Shown here in pieces: positions 55,342 to 64,000 of a DNA stretch of 64,000 bases. The DNA comes from Gimesia aquarii (lineage in GTDB: Bacteria; Planctomycetota; Planctomycetia; Planctomycetales; Planctomycetaceae). The translations under genes and the position numbers were made by a program. The DNA lies in assembly GCF_007748175.1 (NCBI RefSeq), contig NZ_CP037422.1, forward strand, positions 4,334,327-4,398,326. The letters run 5' to 3'. The notes under the pieces were generated by a model that was not told the origin of the DNA, did no database searches, and was given only the letters and a program-made list of their open reading frames with translations. Numbering within the stretch: position 1 is the first letter of the stretch; every line of letters starts with the position of its first letter.

Positions 55342-55728
55342 TCACCGCATCGCTTCATCGCGTGCTTTAATTAATGCATTTATGTCTTCATCCGCTGGTC
55401 GAATCTCAAAAGGTCCGAACCGAACGCCCGGGTGCTTTGACATCAATTCCACAGCCTGATTTATGTCACGTGCTTCCAGAATCAGAATGCCGCCAATTTG
55501 CTCTTTTGTTTCAGCAAATGGACCATCTGTTGCCTCGACCTGACCTCCGCGGTTTCTCAAAGTGACAGCGTGTTCGGCTGGCTGCAACGCCTCCCCTCCT
55601 GTGAAATGTCCACCTCGTCGCAATTCATCATCATAGGCGAAACACTCTTCCATGAATGCCGCCATCTCAGCCTCCGTTTTCCCTTCCATCGAGGCGGCAT
55701 CGTAATACCCCAAACAAAGAAATTTCAT
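55342..55728 (-). CDS. DGPF (YCII-related) protein
   Basis: A 128-residue YCII-related protein starting [10 protein letters not shown], with [21 protein letters not shown] and [20 protein letters not shown] at the end. AGGAG lies 6 nt before its ATG. It lies 21 bp after the DUF1579 gene in the ECF42-linked operon. It resembles the paralogue at 56244-56636 closely along the whole length (same [11 protein letters not shown] / [11 protein letters not shown] end), suggesting a tandem duplication. Confidence 0.85.
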   Translation of the reverse strand: MKFLCLGYYDAASMEGKTEAEMAAFMEECFAYDDELRRGGHFTGGEALQPAEHAVTLRNRGGQVEATDGPFAETKEQIGGILILEARDINQAVELMSKHPGVRFGPFEIRPADEDINALIKARDEAMR

Positions 55729-55749
55729 CTTCTTCTCCTGATCAGAACT

Positions 55750-56229
55750 CTACTTGCTACGACGATGATGCGAAGACATGAATTCATTCCATTCACCATC
55801 TTCGCCGAAGATTTGCGAAGTCAACACCCAATGCGCCTCATCAATGATTTCCACAATATCCTGATAGCGCGTCATTCCCTCCTGTTCCCACTTCGGACCC
55901 TCGGTATCCAAAATCAGCTTGGTACCCGACTCATCGATCGAACCGGAATAGAGCCAAAGATGTGTCATCATGGAAGCCACAAACGTACCCACATACAGTT
56001 TCTTCTCAGGGTCGTAACCGAGTGTCATTACAGATTTCCAGACTCCATCTTCGGGTGCCTCCCCTTCCCCTTCGGCAATGAGCCACACACCTCCCAGCGA
56101 GGAACAATTCATGCGGCCTATTGTTTTGTTAGGTGGTTGATCTGGTCCCATTTGGCACTCAGTTTCAACGGCCCACTCACCAATGAGTTGTTCGAGCCAA
56201 CTGTGTTCTTCTTGCGGTTTTGCAAACAT
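55750..56229 (-). CDS. DUF1579 family protein
   Basis: A 159-residue protein with EHSWLEQLIGEWAVETECQMGPDQPP at the N-terminus and SLGGVWLIAEGEG, VMTLGYDPEKKLYVGTFVASMMTHLWLYSGSIDESG, typical of the DUF1579 lipocalin-like family. Function is unknown. It is embedded between two DGPF paralogues with 20-bp and 14-bp gaps; DUF1579 genes are recurrent partners of DGPF clusters. AGGAG 9 nt before the ATG supports the start. Confidence 0.8.
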   Translation of the reverse strand: MFAKPQEEHSWLEQLIGEWAVETECQMGPDQPPNKTIGRMNCSSLGGVWLIAEGEGEAPEDGVWKSVMTLGYDPEKKLYVGTFVASMMTHLWLYSGSIDESGTKLILDTEGPKWEQEGMTRYQDIVEIIDEAHWVLTSQIFGEDGEWNEFMSSHHRRSK

Positions 56230-56243
56230 TGTTTTCTAGCTCC

Positions 56244-56636
56244 TTAACTACTAAAACTCTGTGAAGATCTCTCTTCAATCATGGTATTAATCTTTTCATC
56301 GGCGGGGCGAATTTCAAAGGCGCCGCCACGAACCATCGGATGTTTGGACATGAGCGTAATCGCATGGTTCAGGTCCCTGGCTTCCAAAAAGAGGATTCCC
56401 CCCAACTGCTCCTTCGTCTCGGAAAAAGGACCATCAACAACCATCGCCTGCTCTCCCTGCCAGCGAAGCGTTACCGCGTTCTGACTGCTCTGAAGTCCTT
56501 GACCACCTAGAAAATGGCTTCCTCTCCGCAGTTCATCATCATAGGTAAAACACTCGTTGATGAAGGCAGATTGCTCGTTTTCTGACATTTCACCCCATTT
56601 TGCTTCATCAATGTATCCCAGACATACGAATTTCAT
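56244..56636 (-). CDS. DGPF (YCII-related) protein
   Basis: A 130-residue YCII-related protein ([51 protein letters not shown]). Two ATG codons stand in tandem at 56639 and 56636; GGGAG is better placed for the second. It is the first DGPF gene after the sigma factor and is a close paralogue of 55342-55728. Confidence 0.85.
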   Translation of the reverse strand: MKFVCLGYIDEAKWGEMSENEQSAFINECFTYDDELRRGSHFLGGQGLQSSQNAVTLRWQGEQAMVVDGPFSETKEQLGGILFLEARDLNHAITLMSKHPMVRGGAFEIRPADEKINTMIEERSSQSFSS

Positions 56637-56726
56637 CATTTTCTCCCGATTTTGAACCTGAAAAAGTAGTATTTACTCACTAGTCGTTTAAACAAACAGC
56701 AAATCGACACAAAATCGAAAAAATTT

Positions 56727-57977
56727 TTATCCCAACTCAATAATTCGTTTTTCAAGAAAGCGACGCTCGGGTTTCTGACGAGCAAAGTTCAGGGCACTTT
56801 CATAAGATTTTTTAGCATCTTCAGTTCTCCCCAGACGTCGACACAAATCCGCACGAGCTGCATGTGCCAGGTGGTATTCGACTAAATCGCCCCGTTCAAG
56901 AATCGATTCAACCAGCTCAAGCCCAACTAACGGTCCTTCCTGCATGGCAACGGCGACGGCCCGATTCAACTCAACTATAGACGAGGGTTCGGCTTGCAGT
57001 AATAAATCGTACCAACTTACAATCTGCGCCCAGTCTGTAGCTGCAGCGGTAGGAGAGTTCGCGTGAACTGATGCAATGGCTGCCTGAATCGTGTAAATCC
57101 CATACTCCCTTGAAGCAATTGACCGGTTCACCAACGTCGTGCCTTCTGAAATCTGTTGACGATTCCAGAGAGAACGGTCCTGATCCTCCAGCAAGATCAC
57201 ATCACCATCTGAATTCGCACGTGCATCACGTCGCGACTCCTGTAATAACATGAGGGCGAGAAGCCCCATCACCTCTGAATCGGGTAACAATTCCAGTAAG
57301 AGCCGTCCCAAACGAATTGCTTCTTCGGAAAGATCAACCCTGATCAGTGACTCGCCTGACGAAGCAGAGTAACCTTCATTGAACACAAGATAGATCACAG
57401 AAAGCACTGCGTCCAAACGGGGCGGCAACTCGGCAAGTGAAGGAACTTCGTAAGGAATTCCCGCATCACGAATTTTCGCCTTAGCGCGTACGATGCGTTG
57501 GGCCAACGTGGGAGGCGTAATCAGAAACGCGCTCGCTATTTCCTCTGTTTTCAATCCACACACTTCACGCAGGGTCAGAGCCACTTGAAGTTCTGGTGAG
57601 AGCGACGGGTGGCAGCAGGTAAAGATCAGCCTCAGTCGGTCGTCTTCCACCTCATGATTTGCTTTTTCAGCTTTATCCTCTGCAATCTCTTCAAGTCGTC
57701 TGGCGAGTTCTTCTAGCGAAGCATCAAACCGGCTACGACGACGAACAGAATCAATGGCTTTGAACCGCCCTGTGGAAACGAGCCATGCACGTGGATTCCG
57801 GGGAATTCCATCGCGCTGCCATTGCTCCACTGCAGCTGTAAACGCTTCATGCATTGCTTCTTCAGCAAGATCGAAGTCTCCCAACAACCGAATTAGTGTG
57901 GCGAATACACGGCGCGATTCCATTCGATAGAGTTCATCTACCTTGTGTCGAACCTGTGCAGTGCTACTCTCACTCAT
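56727..57977 (-). CDS. ECF42-type sigma factor with TPR-like C-terminal extension
   Basis: A 416-residue sigma-70-family protein. Region 2: VDELYRMESRRVFATLIRLLGDFDLAEEAMHEAFTAAVEQWQRDGIPRNPRAWLVSTGRFKAIDSVRRR; region 4: LTLREVCGLKTEEIASAFLITPPTLAQRIVRAKAKIRDAG. A helical extension of about 220 residues follows (SVIYLVFNEGYSASSG, LGLLALMLLQESRRDAR, AHAARADLCRRLGRTEDAKKSYESAL), as in ECF42 sigma factors, where it controls activity in place of an anti-sigma factor. ECF42 genes are regularly found with DGPF genes, as here. ATG 57977 is used; a longer frame has no family support. Confidence 0.88.
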   Translation of the reverse strand: MSESSTAQVRHKVDELYRMESRRVFATLIRLLGDFDLAEEAMHEAFTAAVEQWQRDGIPRNPRAWLVSTGRFKAIDSVRRRSRFDASLEELARRLEEIAEDKAEKANHEVEDDRLRLIFTCCHPSLSPELQVALTLREVCGLKTEEIASAFLITPPTLAQRIVRAKAKIRDAGIPYEVPSLAELPPRLDAVLSVIYLVFNEGYSASSGESLIRVDLSEEAIRLGRLLLELLPDSEVMGLLALMLLQESRRDARANSDGDVILLEDQDRSLWNRQQISEGTTLVNRSIASREYGIYTIQAAIASVHANSPTAAATDWAQIVSWYDLLLQAEPSSIVELNRAVAVAMQEGPLVGLELVESILERGDLVEYHLAHAARADLCRRLGRTEDAKKSYESALNFARQKPERRFLEKRIIELG

Positions 57978-58704
57978 CGATTTGATCCCATATTGGATAG
58001 CTTTTATATGAATGCTTCTATCTGGATTAGCACAAAACGTCACTCTTATAATTGAATACCACCAAAGGGTCAACTTTGCTGAATCTATAGAATCTCAACC
58101 TTCTCCGCCCTTCATTTAGACAAAACTCTTAATCACTAAAAACGTTCATCATCAATTCGAAGCATTTAAAAACTCATTGACTTTCAAAAATTCAGTGCTT
58201 GTAAGGACAGCTTGACACGATCATGCTAACAGCGAAACTGCGCAATCTGCGTCGCGCGCGTGGGAATTTTTTCTTTGCGATACATACTTGGGCACCTGTG
58301 GATTCCCGCACTATAAAAGTCGCTATTTTTTAAAGGATTGAAGATGAATATTTCGCATCGACTCTCAATGAACATGTCTTTTTTCTCGATTATCAAACGT
58401 TATCACACGCGTTTCTCCACAGATCAAAGTATTCCCAAAACGTATGACGAGCGTATCGTTACTCATTCACACAATATTTCACTTGACCTATTCGCGCCGT
58501 TCCCGATGATATTGCAAAGCTAAATCAACAACTCCAACCACGAACTACCAGATAAAATCTGAGTATGTGTCTGTACGAAGCAAGATAACACTCCCATAAC
58601 GGTAACACTTAACAGCATTCTACGCGATGTCACCCCGTAGCTTCAGATGAAAATGTGACAGTAGTGTCAAGGTGGGAAGATACGTACTGATTTATGAACT
58701 ATTT
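57978..58704. other. Intergenic region upstream of the ECF42 operon
   Basis: About 727 bp that should hold the promoter of the ECF42 operon near its right-hand start and the 3' end of the GntR gene. A 60-codon plus-strand frame at 58344-58523 with AAAGGA 6 nt upstream is listed separately. No other structure was recognised. Confidence 0.4.
58344..58523 (+). CDS. Possible small protein, unrecognised
   Basis: A 59-codon frame (NISHRLSMNMSFFSIIKRYH...) with AAAGGA a few nt before the ATG. It shows no signal peptide, known motif or paralogue in the window. It lies alone between two minus-strand genes; it may be chance. Listed because of the ribosome binding site. Confidence 0.2.
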   Translation: MNISHRLSMNMSFFSIIKRYHTRFSTDQSIPKTYDERIVTHSHNISLDLFAPFPMILQS

Positions 58705-59559
58705 CTATTTCACAATCTTGCTTAATATCGGGTGGTTGTCACGAATGTGATAGGAAAGTGCTTTGCGGGCCGAGCGCCAGTCTTTCTTGATCAGCGCTTT
58801 CAAAATGGATCGATGCTGGCGAACGGTTTCGATGGCAGTTTTTCGATCCTGGTCTTCCCAGTCAAACAGGATGTCATAATACCTGCCTTGTCGTTGGAAA
58901 AAATCTTGAATGTAATAATTACCGGCTTTGTCGATGATGTATTCATGCAACGAATTATCAATTAAAACACTCTCAGAATCAGATTTGGGAATGACATTAC
59001 CATCCAGAATTTTTTGTAAGTCTTCTTTGACCAGATAGGGTTTTGCCAGATCAAGTGCCTTTAATTCAAGTAGTTCACGCACTTCAAGAAATGCCTGCAT
59101 GTCTTCCTGACGAAAGGGTCTGAGTCTCCAACCACGACGGGGAATGTGATCCAGAATCCCGGTTCCCGCCAATCGGTTTAAGATAATCCGTAGCGAAGAA
59201 CGGCTGATTCCATATTTCCTGGCCGTCACCTCCTCACGAATATCGATTGGCTCCCCTTTTAAACTCAGTTTCACAAACTCATTGGTGATCACTTCAAACA
59301 TATCGGCAGGAGGCTCAGGCAAAGCAGATTTTTTCCCTCGCTTGAGTGGTTTAATTTTTTTCGTATTTAAAACTAACCTGCGATTCGCCCCCTTTTTCAA
59401 CAAACCTTCTTCAACCAGTTCAGCGATCGCAATACGCACTGGAGAAAAGCTGACCTGGTAATGCTCCGCTAAAGACTCGAGTGTCAATTGAGCAGGCAGT
59501 TCCTGCCCGCTTCTCAAGCGTGCTTCCAAATCATTTTTAATATAATTTTTGAGTGACAT
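58705..59559 (-). CDS. GntR-family regulator with two winged-helix domains and FCD end
   Basis: A 284-residue regulator. A first wHTH-like unit lies at about 10-65 (LTLESLAEHYQVSFSPVRIAIAELVEEGLLKK), a second at about 85-150 (VKLSLKGEPIDIREEVTARKYGISRSSLRIILNRLAGTGILDHIPRRGWRL), and an FCD-like helical domain at 155-284 (FLEVRELLELKALDLAKPYL, VRQHRSILKALIKKDWRSARKALSYHIRDN). Ordinary GntR/FCD proteins have one wHTH and about 230 residues, so the extra unit is unusual. The likely target is unknown; the PhoX-like gene lies 289 bp upstream on the same strand. Confidence 0.8.
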   Translation of the reverse strand: MSLKNYIKNDLEARLRSGQELPAQLTLESLAEHYQVSFSPVRIAIAELVEEGLLKKGANRRLVLNTKKIKPLKRGKKSALPEPPADMFEVITNEFVKLSLKGEPIDIREEVTARKYGISRSSLRIILNRLAGTGILDHIPRRGWRLRPFRQEDMQAFLEVRELLELKALDLAKPYLVKEDLQKILDGNVIPKSDSESVLIDNSLHEYIIDKAGNYYIQDFFQRQGRYYDILFDWEDQDRKTAIETVRQHRSILKALIKKDWRSARKALSYHIRDNHPILSKIVK

Positions 59560-59761
59560 GGTTTAAAACTGAGACCATCGTGTGAGCGTGGGAACTTCAT
59601 CAGAAGCAATTGAAACAGCAACGAATAGGAATCAGCACACTACTATCCGGCTTTGCTTTCAGTTTACTGATCATCCTGTACCCTTTAAAGGCTATACCTC
59701 TCGAAAAGAGAGAAAGCCTCACTTGTTGGCTTTGATTCACTATAATTCCGTTCTGTATTCC

Positions 59762-59799
59762 ATAAAAGAAGCCTGCGATCCTTACTTAGAATCACAGGC
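59762..59799 (-). terminator. Rho-independent terminator after the PhoX-like gene
   Basis: On the minus strand, GCCTG-GAT pairs with ATC-CAGGC (one internal mismatch, 11-nt loop) and is followed by TTCTTTTAT. It lies 50 bp past the PhoX-like stop codon at 59849, in the direction of transcription. Confidence 0.6.
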
Positions 59800-59848
59800 C
59801 TGACATGTTATCAATGGATTTGATTGAAATCAGAGAAAACCTCGTCGC

Positions 59849-61222
59849 TTAAACTCCCAGTTCATCCCAGGGACCAGTAATCGCAAAAGTAATACCGGGC
59901 TTGTGAATGTTAACAAAGAGCCATTTCCCATCCGGGCTGAAGCAGGCCCCCGCCCATTCACCACCAGTAAAATCACCTTCCAATTGATTATGCTGTCCCT
60001 TTTTCAGCTGAATATTATTGATCGCAACAGTTTTCAGTATCCCTTTACGGCTCAGTGCGTGCAAACGAAGCGGCTTCAAATCTGCATCTTCACACAGAAT
60101 CAAACCTCCCCGGGGGCTCACGGTCAGATTGTCAGGACTATCTAAAATGTCATGGCTTGTTGATTGAAACACGAGCTGTAATGTTTGATCCCGTGGTGAG
60201 AAAGACCAGACCTGCCCCAGTCCTGCTTCTCCCCCATTGGTACAGTTGAAATAAACAACACCATCACCAAACCAGCAACCTTCCAGGCGACCGAACGTTG
60301 TGCCTCCTTTTTCTTTTCCCTGGGAATAAACTCCCAATCCATCTTCTTTTCCGGGTGTATCACGACGCAATGGATCTTCAATATCGACCCACTCTGCTTC
60401 ATACCGAACGCCCCGCTTGGCACTGGTTCTTAAATCGTCTTTCCCTTTCACTTTGAGCATTTGCAGGTTCCCTCCTTTACTCAAAACTTCGCGCTCATTC
60501 GGGAGAAAACGATAGAAACCGGCAGTGTCGCGGTCTTCTGTTTCGTAGATGATGCCATCATGTGGATCAACGGCAAGTGCTTCATGCACAAAACGTCCCA
60601 ATGCAACAAGGGGTTCTAGTGAAGCCTTACCTTCAGAGGGAACTTCAAAGACCCAACCATGATGTTTTTCATGTTGATATTGGACACCTCGAAAACTTCC
60701 TTTGGGGCCAAGCACTGTTTCTTCGCATGACAACCAACTCCCCCAGGGTGTGGGGCCCCCCGCACAGTTTTGCACAGTACCGGCCAAACTGGTCCAGCTT
60801 TTTAACCACTTTCCCGCTTTCAGGTCGAACTGTAAATTGGCGCATCCACCCCCTGCCTTTGGATCATAAGTGAGTGCTTCCGGACCAAAACTTTTCGAAC
60901 CATATATCTCATGATTTCGACAGAGTGTAAGTACATCCCCTTTCTGGGAAATCACTCCCATCCCGTCATGTCCTTCAGGAGTGATTACTCCATCTGACAT
61001 TTCGTCTCCTACCCAACCGAAAGACTGGTACTGAAACCCTTCTCGTAATCGGAGTAAAGGCAGCCCTGTCGTCTGATCCTGAATTGGTACCAGCTCGGAG
61101 CCATTATCAAATTGAATCCCTTTGGCACTAGAACTCGTGATAAAACGGGAAAAGACTGTTGCAACTGCGGGAGCAGCGATGGCGGATTTTAAAAAATCAC
61201 GTCGAGAAGATGAATTTTGCAC
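59849..61222 (-). CDS. PhoX/DUF839-family exported protein
   Basis: A protein of 457 residues if started at GTG 61222 (TTG 61240 would add 6). A twin-arginine leader is visible: SSSRRDFLKSAIAAPAVATVFS. The body is a DUF839 beta-propeller-like fold, as in PhoX calcium/iron alkaline phosphatases: DGMGVISQKGDVLTLCRNHE, NCAGGPTPWGSWLSCEETV, GWVFEVPSEGKA and ARFVHEALAVDPHDGIIYETEDRDTAGFYRFLP, then DNLTVSPRGGLILCEDAD. Many planctomycete members are much smaller than classical PhoX and their phosphatase activity is not shown; the metal-binding residues cannot be verified by eye. Confidence 0.82.
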   Translation of the reverse strand: MQNSSSRRDFLKSAIAAPAVATVFSRFITSSSAKGIQFDNGSELVPIQDQTTGLPLLRLREGFQYQSFGWVGDEMSDGVITPEGHDGMGVISQKGDVLTLCRNHEIYGSKSFGPEALTYDPKAGGGCANLQFDLKAGKWLKSWTSLAGTVQNCAGGPTPWGSWLSCEETVLGPKGSFRGVQYQHEKHHGWVFEVPSEGKASLEPLVALGRFVHEALAVDPHDGIIYETEDRDTAGFYRFLPNEREVLSKGGNLQMLKVKGKDDLRTSAKRGVRYEAEWVDIEDPLRRDTPGKEDGLGVYSQGKEKGGTTFGRLEGCWFGDGVVYFNCTNGGEAGLGQVWSFSPRDQTLQLVFQSTSHDILDSPDNLTVSPRGGLILCEDADLKPLRLHALSRKGILKTVAINNIQLKKGQHNQLEGDFTGGEWAGACFSPDGKWLFVNIHKPGITFAITGPWDELGV

Positions 61223-61648
61223 GGATTCTCTGCTTACCAATCTTGAGAAGGGAAATCATTCGTTTGAGATCAATCATTGAACGAATCAAAGACCAGACTT
61301 AATTTTTGGAATCATACAGAGAATTGTTAATTTTTGATTAACGTAGAGTTAATTTATCTTTTCCAAAAATTTAAACGTTTTTATCAACACATTGGTTCAG
61401 TAATCGCCTTCATCATGGACGATTTTGTGTTCATAGCCCAAGAGAACTACTGTATCAAAGCTCTCATTTTGCCTGAAAAACAGTAAAAAAGGAGGCATTC
61501 CTATTTGCAGAAATCCTTAGAAAGCCAATCCCATTTCAGTTGATTTTTCAATGGAAATTTTAACTTCAGCCACTGAAATCAAAGCTATTTCATATAAATA
61601 TTTGACTAAATTTATATGAAGCGATTATTCAGGCGATCAAAGGCTCTA
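61223..61648. other. Intergenic region between the PhoX-like gene and the Mla operon
   Basis: About 426 bp, AT-rich. It contains the promoter of the PhoX-like gene near its start and the 3' end of the mlaD-like gene. A plus-strand frame at 61616-61834 overlaps mlaD and has no content. No RNA or repeat was recognised. Confidence 0.4.
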
Positions 61649-62800
61649 TTAGCGTCCTTTTGTCGAAGGAAACGAAAATCCAGACTGTTTTATGCGGGAT
61701 CGTGGTTGTTCTGTCGGCTCTTTGAGCCCGGAACTCCCTTTCATGGCACCGCTCACTCCAAGGATTTCCGGGTGACGGGCAATCTTATCACTAAAAATTC
61801 GGATGTCACGGGCAATTGGTTCCAGGTTATTTAACAGAACGGTTAAAGAACTGGCGGAGCGGGTCATATTACGATAGAGCTCCGGGTCCGACATGAATTT
61901 TTTCAAGGAACCATCTCCCTGGTTTAAGGCACGCGTAAATGAATTCATCTCGGCCATAATCGCATCTAGCCGGGACAAACTGCGATCCAGCTTGACCACC
62001 ATCGACTGGCTGTGCTTTGCCAAAGGGTCGGTCACTTGAGAGAGGTTATCCAGGTTTTCTCCCGCCTTTTTCACAGCGACTTCGACGGAGGCAATCGTCC
62101 GGTGTGTACTTTCAATCATCGCAGGCATGGCGGCCATCGTTCGTTTCAGGTGTTCCTGCTGTTTTGGATCAGCGACCAGTTGATTCACATTACTCATCAT
62201 CTGGTTCATTTTCTTCATCGCCAGAGAAAATTCCTGCAATGACGTCGCAGCCCGCTCAACGACAACGTCCAGATTCCCTTCTTTCGTTTCCATGATTCGA
62301 TTCATATTTTTGGCTAGCTTTTCCCACTCGCCACTGGTGGAAGTAAATGCTTGCAGCGTCTTCGAAACCTGCTGCTCCATCCGGTAGACAATCTCCATCG
62401 GATCACTGGGAGGCTTACCAATCAGCCGCTCTCCAGGTTTGATAAAATCAGAGCTGACGCCAGGAGAAATCACAATCTTCGAGTCTCCCATCAGAGAACT
62501 GACAATCTGAGGACTCGCATCTTTACGTAAGTGTTGTGTATCGAGAATGGAAACAAGCAACACAACACCAGGCTTACTATCACTGGTGACGATCTTAGAG
62601 ACTTCCCCAATGCGAATTCCATGTCGCACAACGGGGGTTCCACGATGAACTCCGGAAATGGATTCAAAACGCATTGCGATAGAATACTTTTTTTTCCATA
62701 GCGCTTCCAATTTACCGAAGTGGAAAATCATGGCGGCCCCGGTAATCAACGCGGAAATCACGAACAGTCCGACTCGAAATTGTATCTGGCGATCCGTCAT
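61649..62800 (-). CDS. MlaD-like MCE-domain lipid transport protein
   Basis: A 383-residue protein. One N-terminal membrane helix (VGLFVISALITGAAMIFHF) is followed by an MCE domain at about 40-120 (YSIAMRFESISGVHRGTPVVRHGIRIGEVSKI). The rest is long helical, with MNRIMETKEGNLDVVVERAATSLQEF and MKKMNQMMSNVNQLV, as in the pore-forming MlaD/PqiB-like helical bundle. It is a periplasmic lipid carrier or tunnel anchored in the inner membrane. The ATG at 62800 has GAGG 5 nt upstream. It is third in the permease-ATPase-MlaD operon. Confidence 0.85.
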   Translation of the reverse strand: MTDRQIQFRVGLFVISALITGAAMIFHFGKLEALWKKKYSIAMRFESISGVHRGTPVVRHGIRIGEVSKIVTSDSKPGVVLLVSILDTQHLRKDASPQIVSSLMGDSKIVISPGVSSDFIKPGERLIGKPPSDPMEIVYRMEQQVSKTLQAFTSTSGEWEKLAKNMNRIMETKEGNLDVVVERAATSLQEFSLAMKKMNQMMSNVNQLVADPKQQEHLKRTMAAMPAMIESTHRTIASVEVAVKKAGENLDNLSQVTDPLAKHSQSMVVKLDRSLSRLDAIMAEMNSFTRALNQGDGSLKKFMSDPELYRNMTRSASSLTVLLNNLEPIARDIRIFSDKIARHPEILGVSGAMKGSSGLKEPTEQPRSRIKQSGFSFPSTKGR

Positions 62801-62880
62801 AAATGCCTCTGAATTGATCTCATCCTTGAGATCCAATTTAATTTTATAGTTAATAGAATTCGAATACTCACTGTCACCAT

Positions 62881-63720
62881 TTAGCTGGCTTCTGCCAGTT
62901 CACGAATCCGATCACCGGCTTCACCGTACACAAACTGATGAACCCGTGGCAAAGAAGATTGGAACGCCTCTTCTGATGTCCCTTCGAATACAATCTGTTT
63001 CTCTACCGAATTCAAACGAGCTAATGGATACAACATAATAATCCTGTCCGCGACCTTTTTAACCGTACTCATGTCGTGCGTAACAACAATACTCGTTACT
63101 GGGCGACTGGCGCGTGTCTGCAAAATCAGTTCATTGATGACATCTGTCATCACAGGATCAAGGCCCGTTGTTGGTTCATCATAGAGCATGACTTCAGGAG
63201 TCATTGCCAAAGCACGTGCGAGGCCTACTCGTTTTTTCATACCCCCGGAAAGCTCTGCCGGTTTTTTATGGCTGATTGATTCTGAAAGTCCGACCTCCCT
63301 TAAACGTTCAACGACAATTTGATCCACTTCTGATTTATTTAATTTCGTATTCTGTTTTAAGCCGAACGCTACATTTTCATAAACAGACAAACTGTCAAAC
63401 AATGCCGCCCCTTGGAATAGATAGCCAATTCGAAGTCGATCTCGGTGTAACTCACGCTGAGTTCGATCGGAAACAGAACGCCCATTCCACAACACGTCTC
63501 CCTGTGTAGGTTGCAGCAAATTCATGATCAGCTTCATGGTCACGCTTTTCCCGCAGCCGCTTTCACCGATCACAACCAGTGTCTCACCTTTACGGACTCC
63601 AAACGAGACATCACGCAATACTTGCTGCGTTCCGAATTGACGCGAGATGTTTCGCAATTCAATCACGTAGTCATCGTTTGCTTTCCGCTCAGCCATACTA
63701 ATACTTTTCTTTGGAACCAT
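62881..63720 (-). CDS. MlaF-like ABC transporter ATPase
   Basis: A 279-residue ATPase. Walker A is [12 protein letters not shown]-loop in [21 protein letters not shown], signature [15 protein letters not shown], Walker [14 protein letters not shown] and the switch His VVTHDMSTV. This set, with the [10 protein letters not shown] sequence, is typical of MlaF/Mkl lipid-transport ATPases. It lies between the permease and MlaD-like genes (16 bp and 80 bp gaps) and powers lipid movement between membranes. Confidence 0.9.
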   Translation of the reverse strand: MVPKKSISMAERKANDDYVIELRNISRQFGTQQVLRDVSFGVRKGETLVVIGESGCGKSVTMKLIMNLLQPTQGDVLWNGRSVSDRTQRELHRDRLRIGYLFQGAALFDSLSVYENVAFGLKQNTKLNKSEVDQIVVERLREVGLSESISHKKPAELSGGMKKRVGLARALAMTPEVMLYDEPTTGLDPVMTDVINELILQTRASRPVTSIVVTHDMSTVKKVADRIIMLYPLARLNSVEKQIVFEGTSEEAFQSSLPRVHQFVYGEAGDRIRELAEAS

Positions 63721-63736
63721 CCGTCACGTCTTATCG

Positions 63737-64000
63737 TTACCTGAGAACACCTGGATAAACAGACTGCATAAAGTGGAAGAAGTTCACGATCGAAACTCCC
63801 AACAGGAAATCAAGAATCATGATTACAATAAATGAATACACAAATGCCTCGGTAGCCGCTTTACCGACGCCTTCAGCGCCTGCACCACAGTGAAACCCCC
63901 GGTGACAAGAGATCAACGAGATCGCTGCTCCGAAAAAGAAACTCTTGAAGATGCCTCCTAATACATCGTATGCAAACACGAAGTCTTTTGAATAATGCCA
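63737..64000 (-). CDS. MlaE-like permease, C-terminal part (cut by window edge)
   Basis: The last 87 or so residues of an MlaE/YrbE-type permease; the frame stays open past the right edge. Visible signatures are [51 protein letters not shown], matching the conserved CxxGxxxxGGAxGVGxATT motif, and a last membrane helix. It is the first gene of the lipid transport operon. Confidence 0.88.
   Translation of the reverse strand, partial: WHYSKDFVFAYDVLGGIFKSFFFGAAISLISCHRGFHCGAGAEGVGKAATEAFVYSFIVIMILDFLLGVSIVNFFHFMQSVYPGVLR

Noticed and set aside
61616-61834. Plus-strand frame over the mlaD-like 3' end
   Set aside because: It overlaps a well-supported gene on the opposite strand and has no domain signature.

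Overview
The window looks like a chromosome segment from a marine-type planctomycete. It carries several family signatures that are concentrated in that phylum: DUF1559 pseudopilin-like proteins, a PSCyt1/DUF1549/DUF1553 protein followed by DUF1501, a very large PVC-type dehydrogenase/heme-domain protein, an ECF sigma factor paired with a Ser/Thr kinase, and an XylR-like AraC regulator. Base composition is moderately AT-rich and many genes lack a clear Shine-Dalgarno sequence. A Gimesia-like genus is plausible, but the sequence alone does not fix the genus. No insertion sequence, phage module or CRISPR array was seen.

Layout. 0.2-3.4 kb: AAA+ ATPase and VWA protein pair. 3.5-8.7 kb (minus): secreted protein, lipoprotein, DUF1559 protein with its own terminator, and a two-gene membrane operon. 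9.2-12.5 kb (minus): LamG/glycosidase-like secreted protein. 12.8-16.7 kb (plus): a three-gene glucosylglycerate-type compatible-solute locus (HAD phosphatase, GT81-like synthase, GH13_18-like phosphorylase). 16.7-18.5 kb: VOC protein, small membrane protein, DJ-1/PfpI protein. 18.5-25.4 kb: a 1813-residue ceramidase/dehydrogenase/HEAT/cytochrome protein divergent from an XylR-like regulator. 25.5-26.0 kb: MarR regulator. 26.6-29.4 kb: ECF sigma factor and zinc-finger/kinase/LRR receptor pair. 29.6-31.0 kb: tandem glycosyltransferase. 31.0-32.3 kb: AT-rich stretch and the remains of a DUF1559 plus lipoprotein gene pair.

32.3-41.7 kb (plus): a compact run of GntR regulator, cytochrome/DUF1553 protein, DUF1501 protein, enolase-superfamily enzyme, zinc deacylase and sodium:solute symporter, which reads as one uptake-and-degradation operon of unknown substrate. 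41.8-43.5 kb: PEGA lipoprotein, tRNA-Pro(GGG), SAM methyltransferase. 43.8-49.3 kb: jetA-jetB-jetC, the SMC-like core of a type I Wadjet anti-plasmid system. No jetD nuclease gene is visible next to it; this is the most interesting observation in the window. 49.8-53.8 kb: PilZ-like protein, overlapping MFS and ArsB/NhaD-type transporter genes, DoxX protein. 53.9-58.0 kb (minus): an ECF42-type sigma factor followed by four YCII/DGPF proteins (one fused to a SnoaL-like domain) and a DUF1579 protein. 58.7-64.0 kb (minus): a double winged-helix GntR/FCD regulator, a PhoX/DUF839 protein, and a Mla-type lipid transport operon (permease cut by the window end, ATPase, MlaD).
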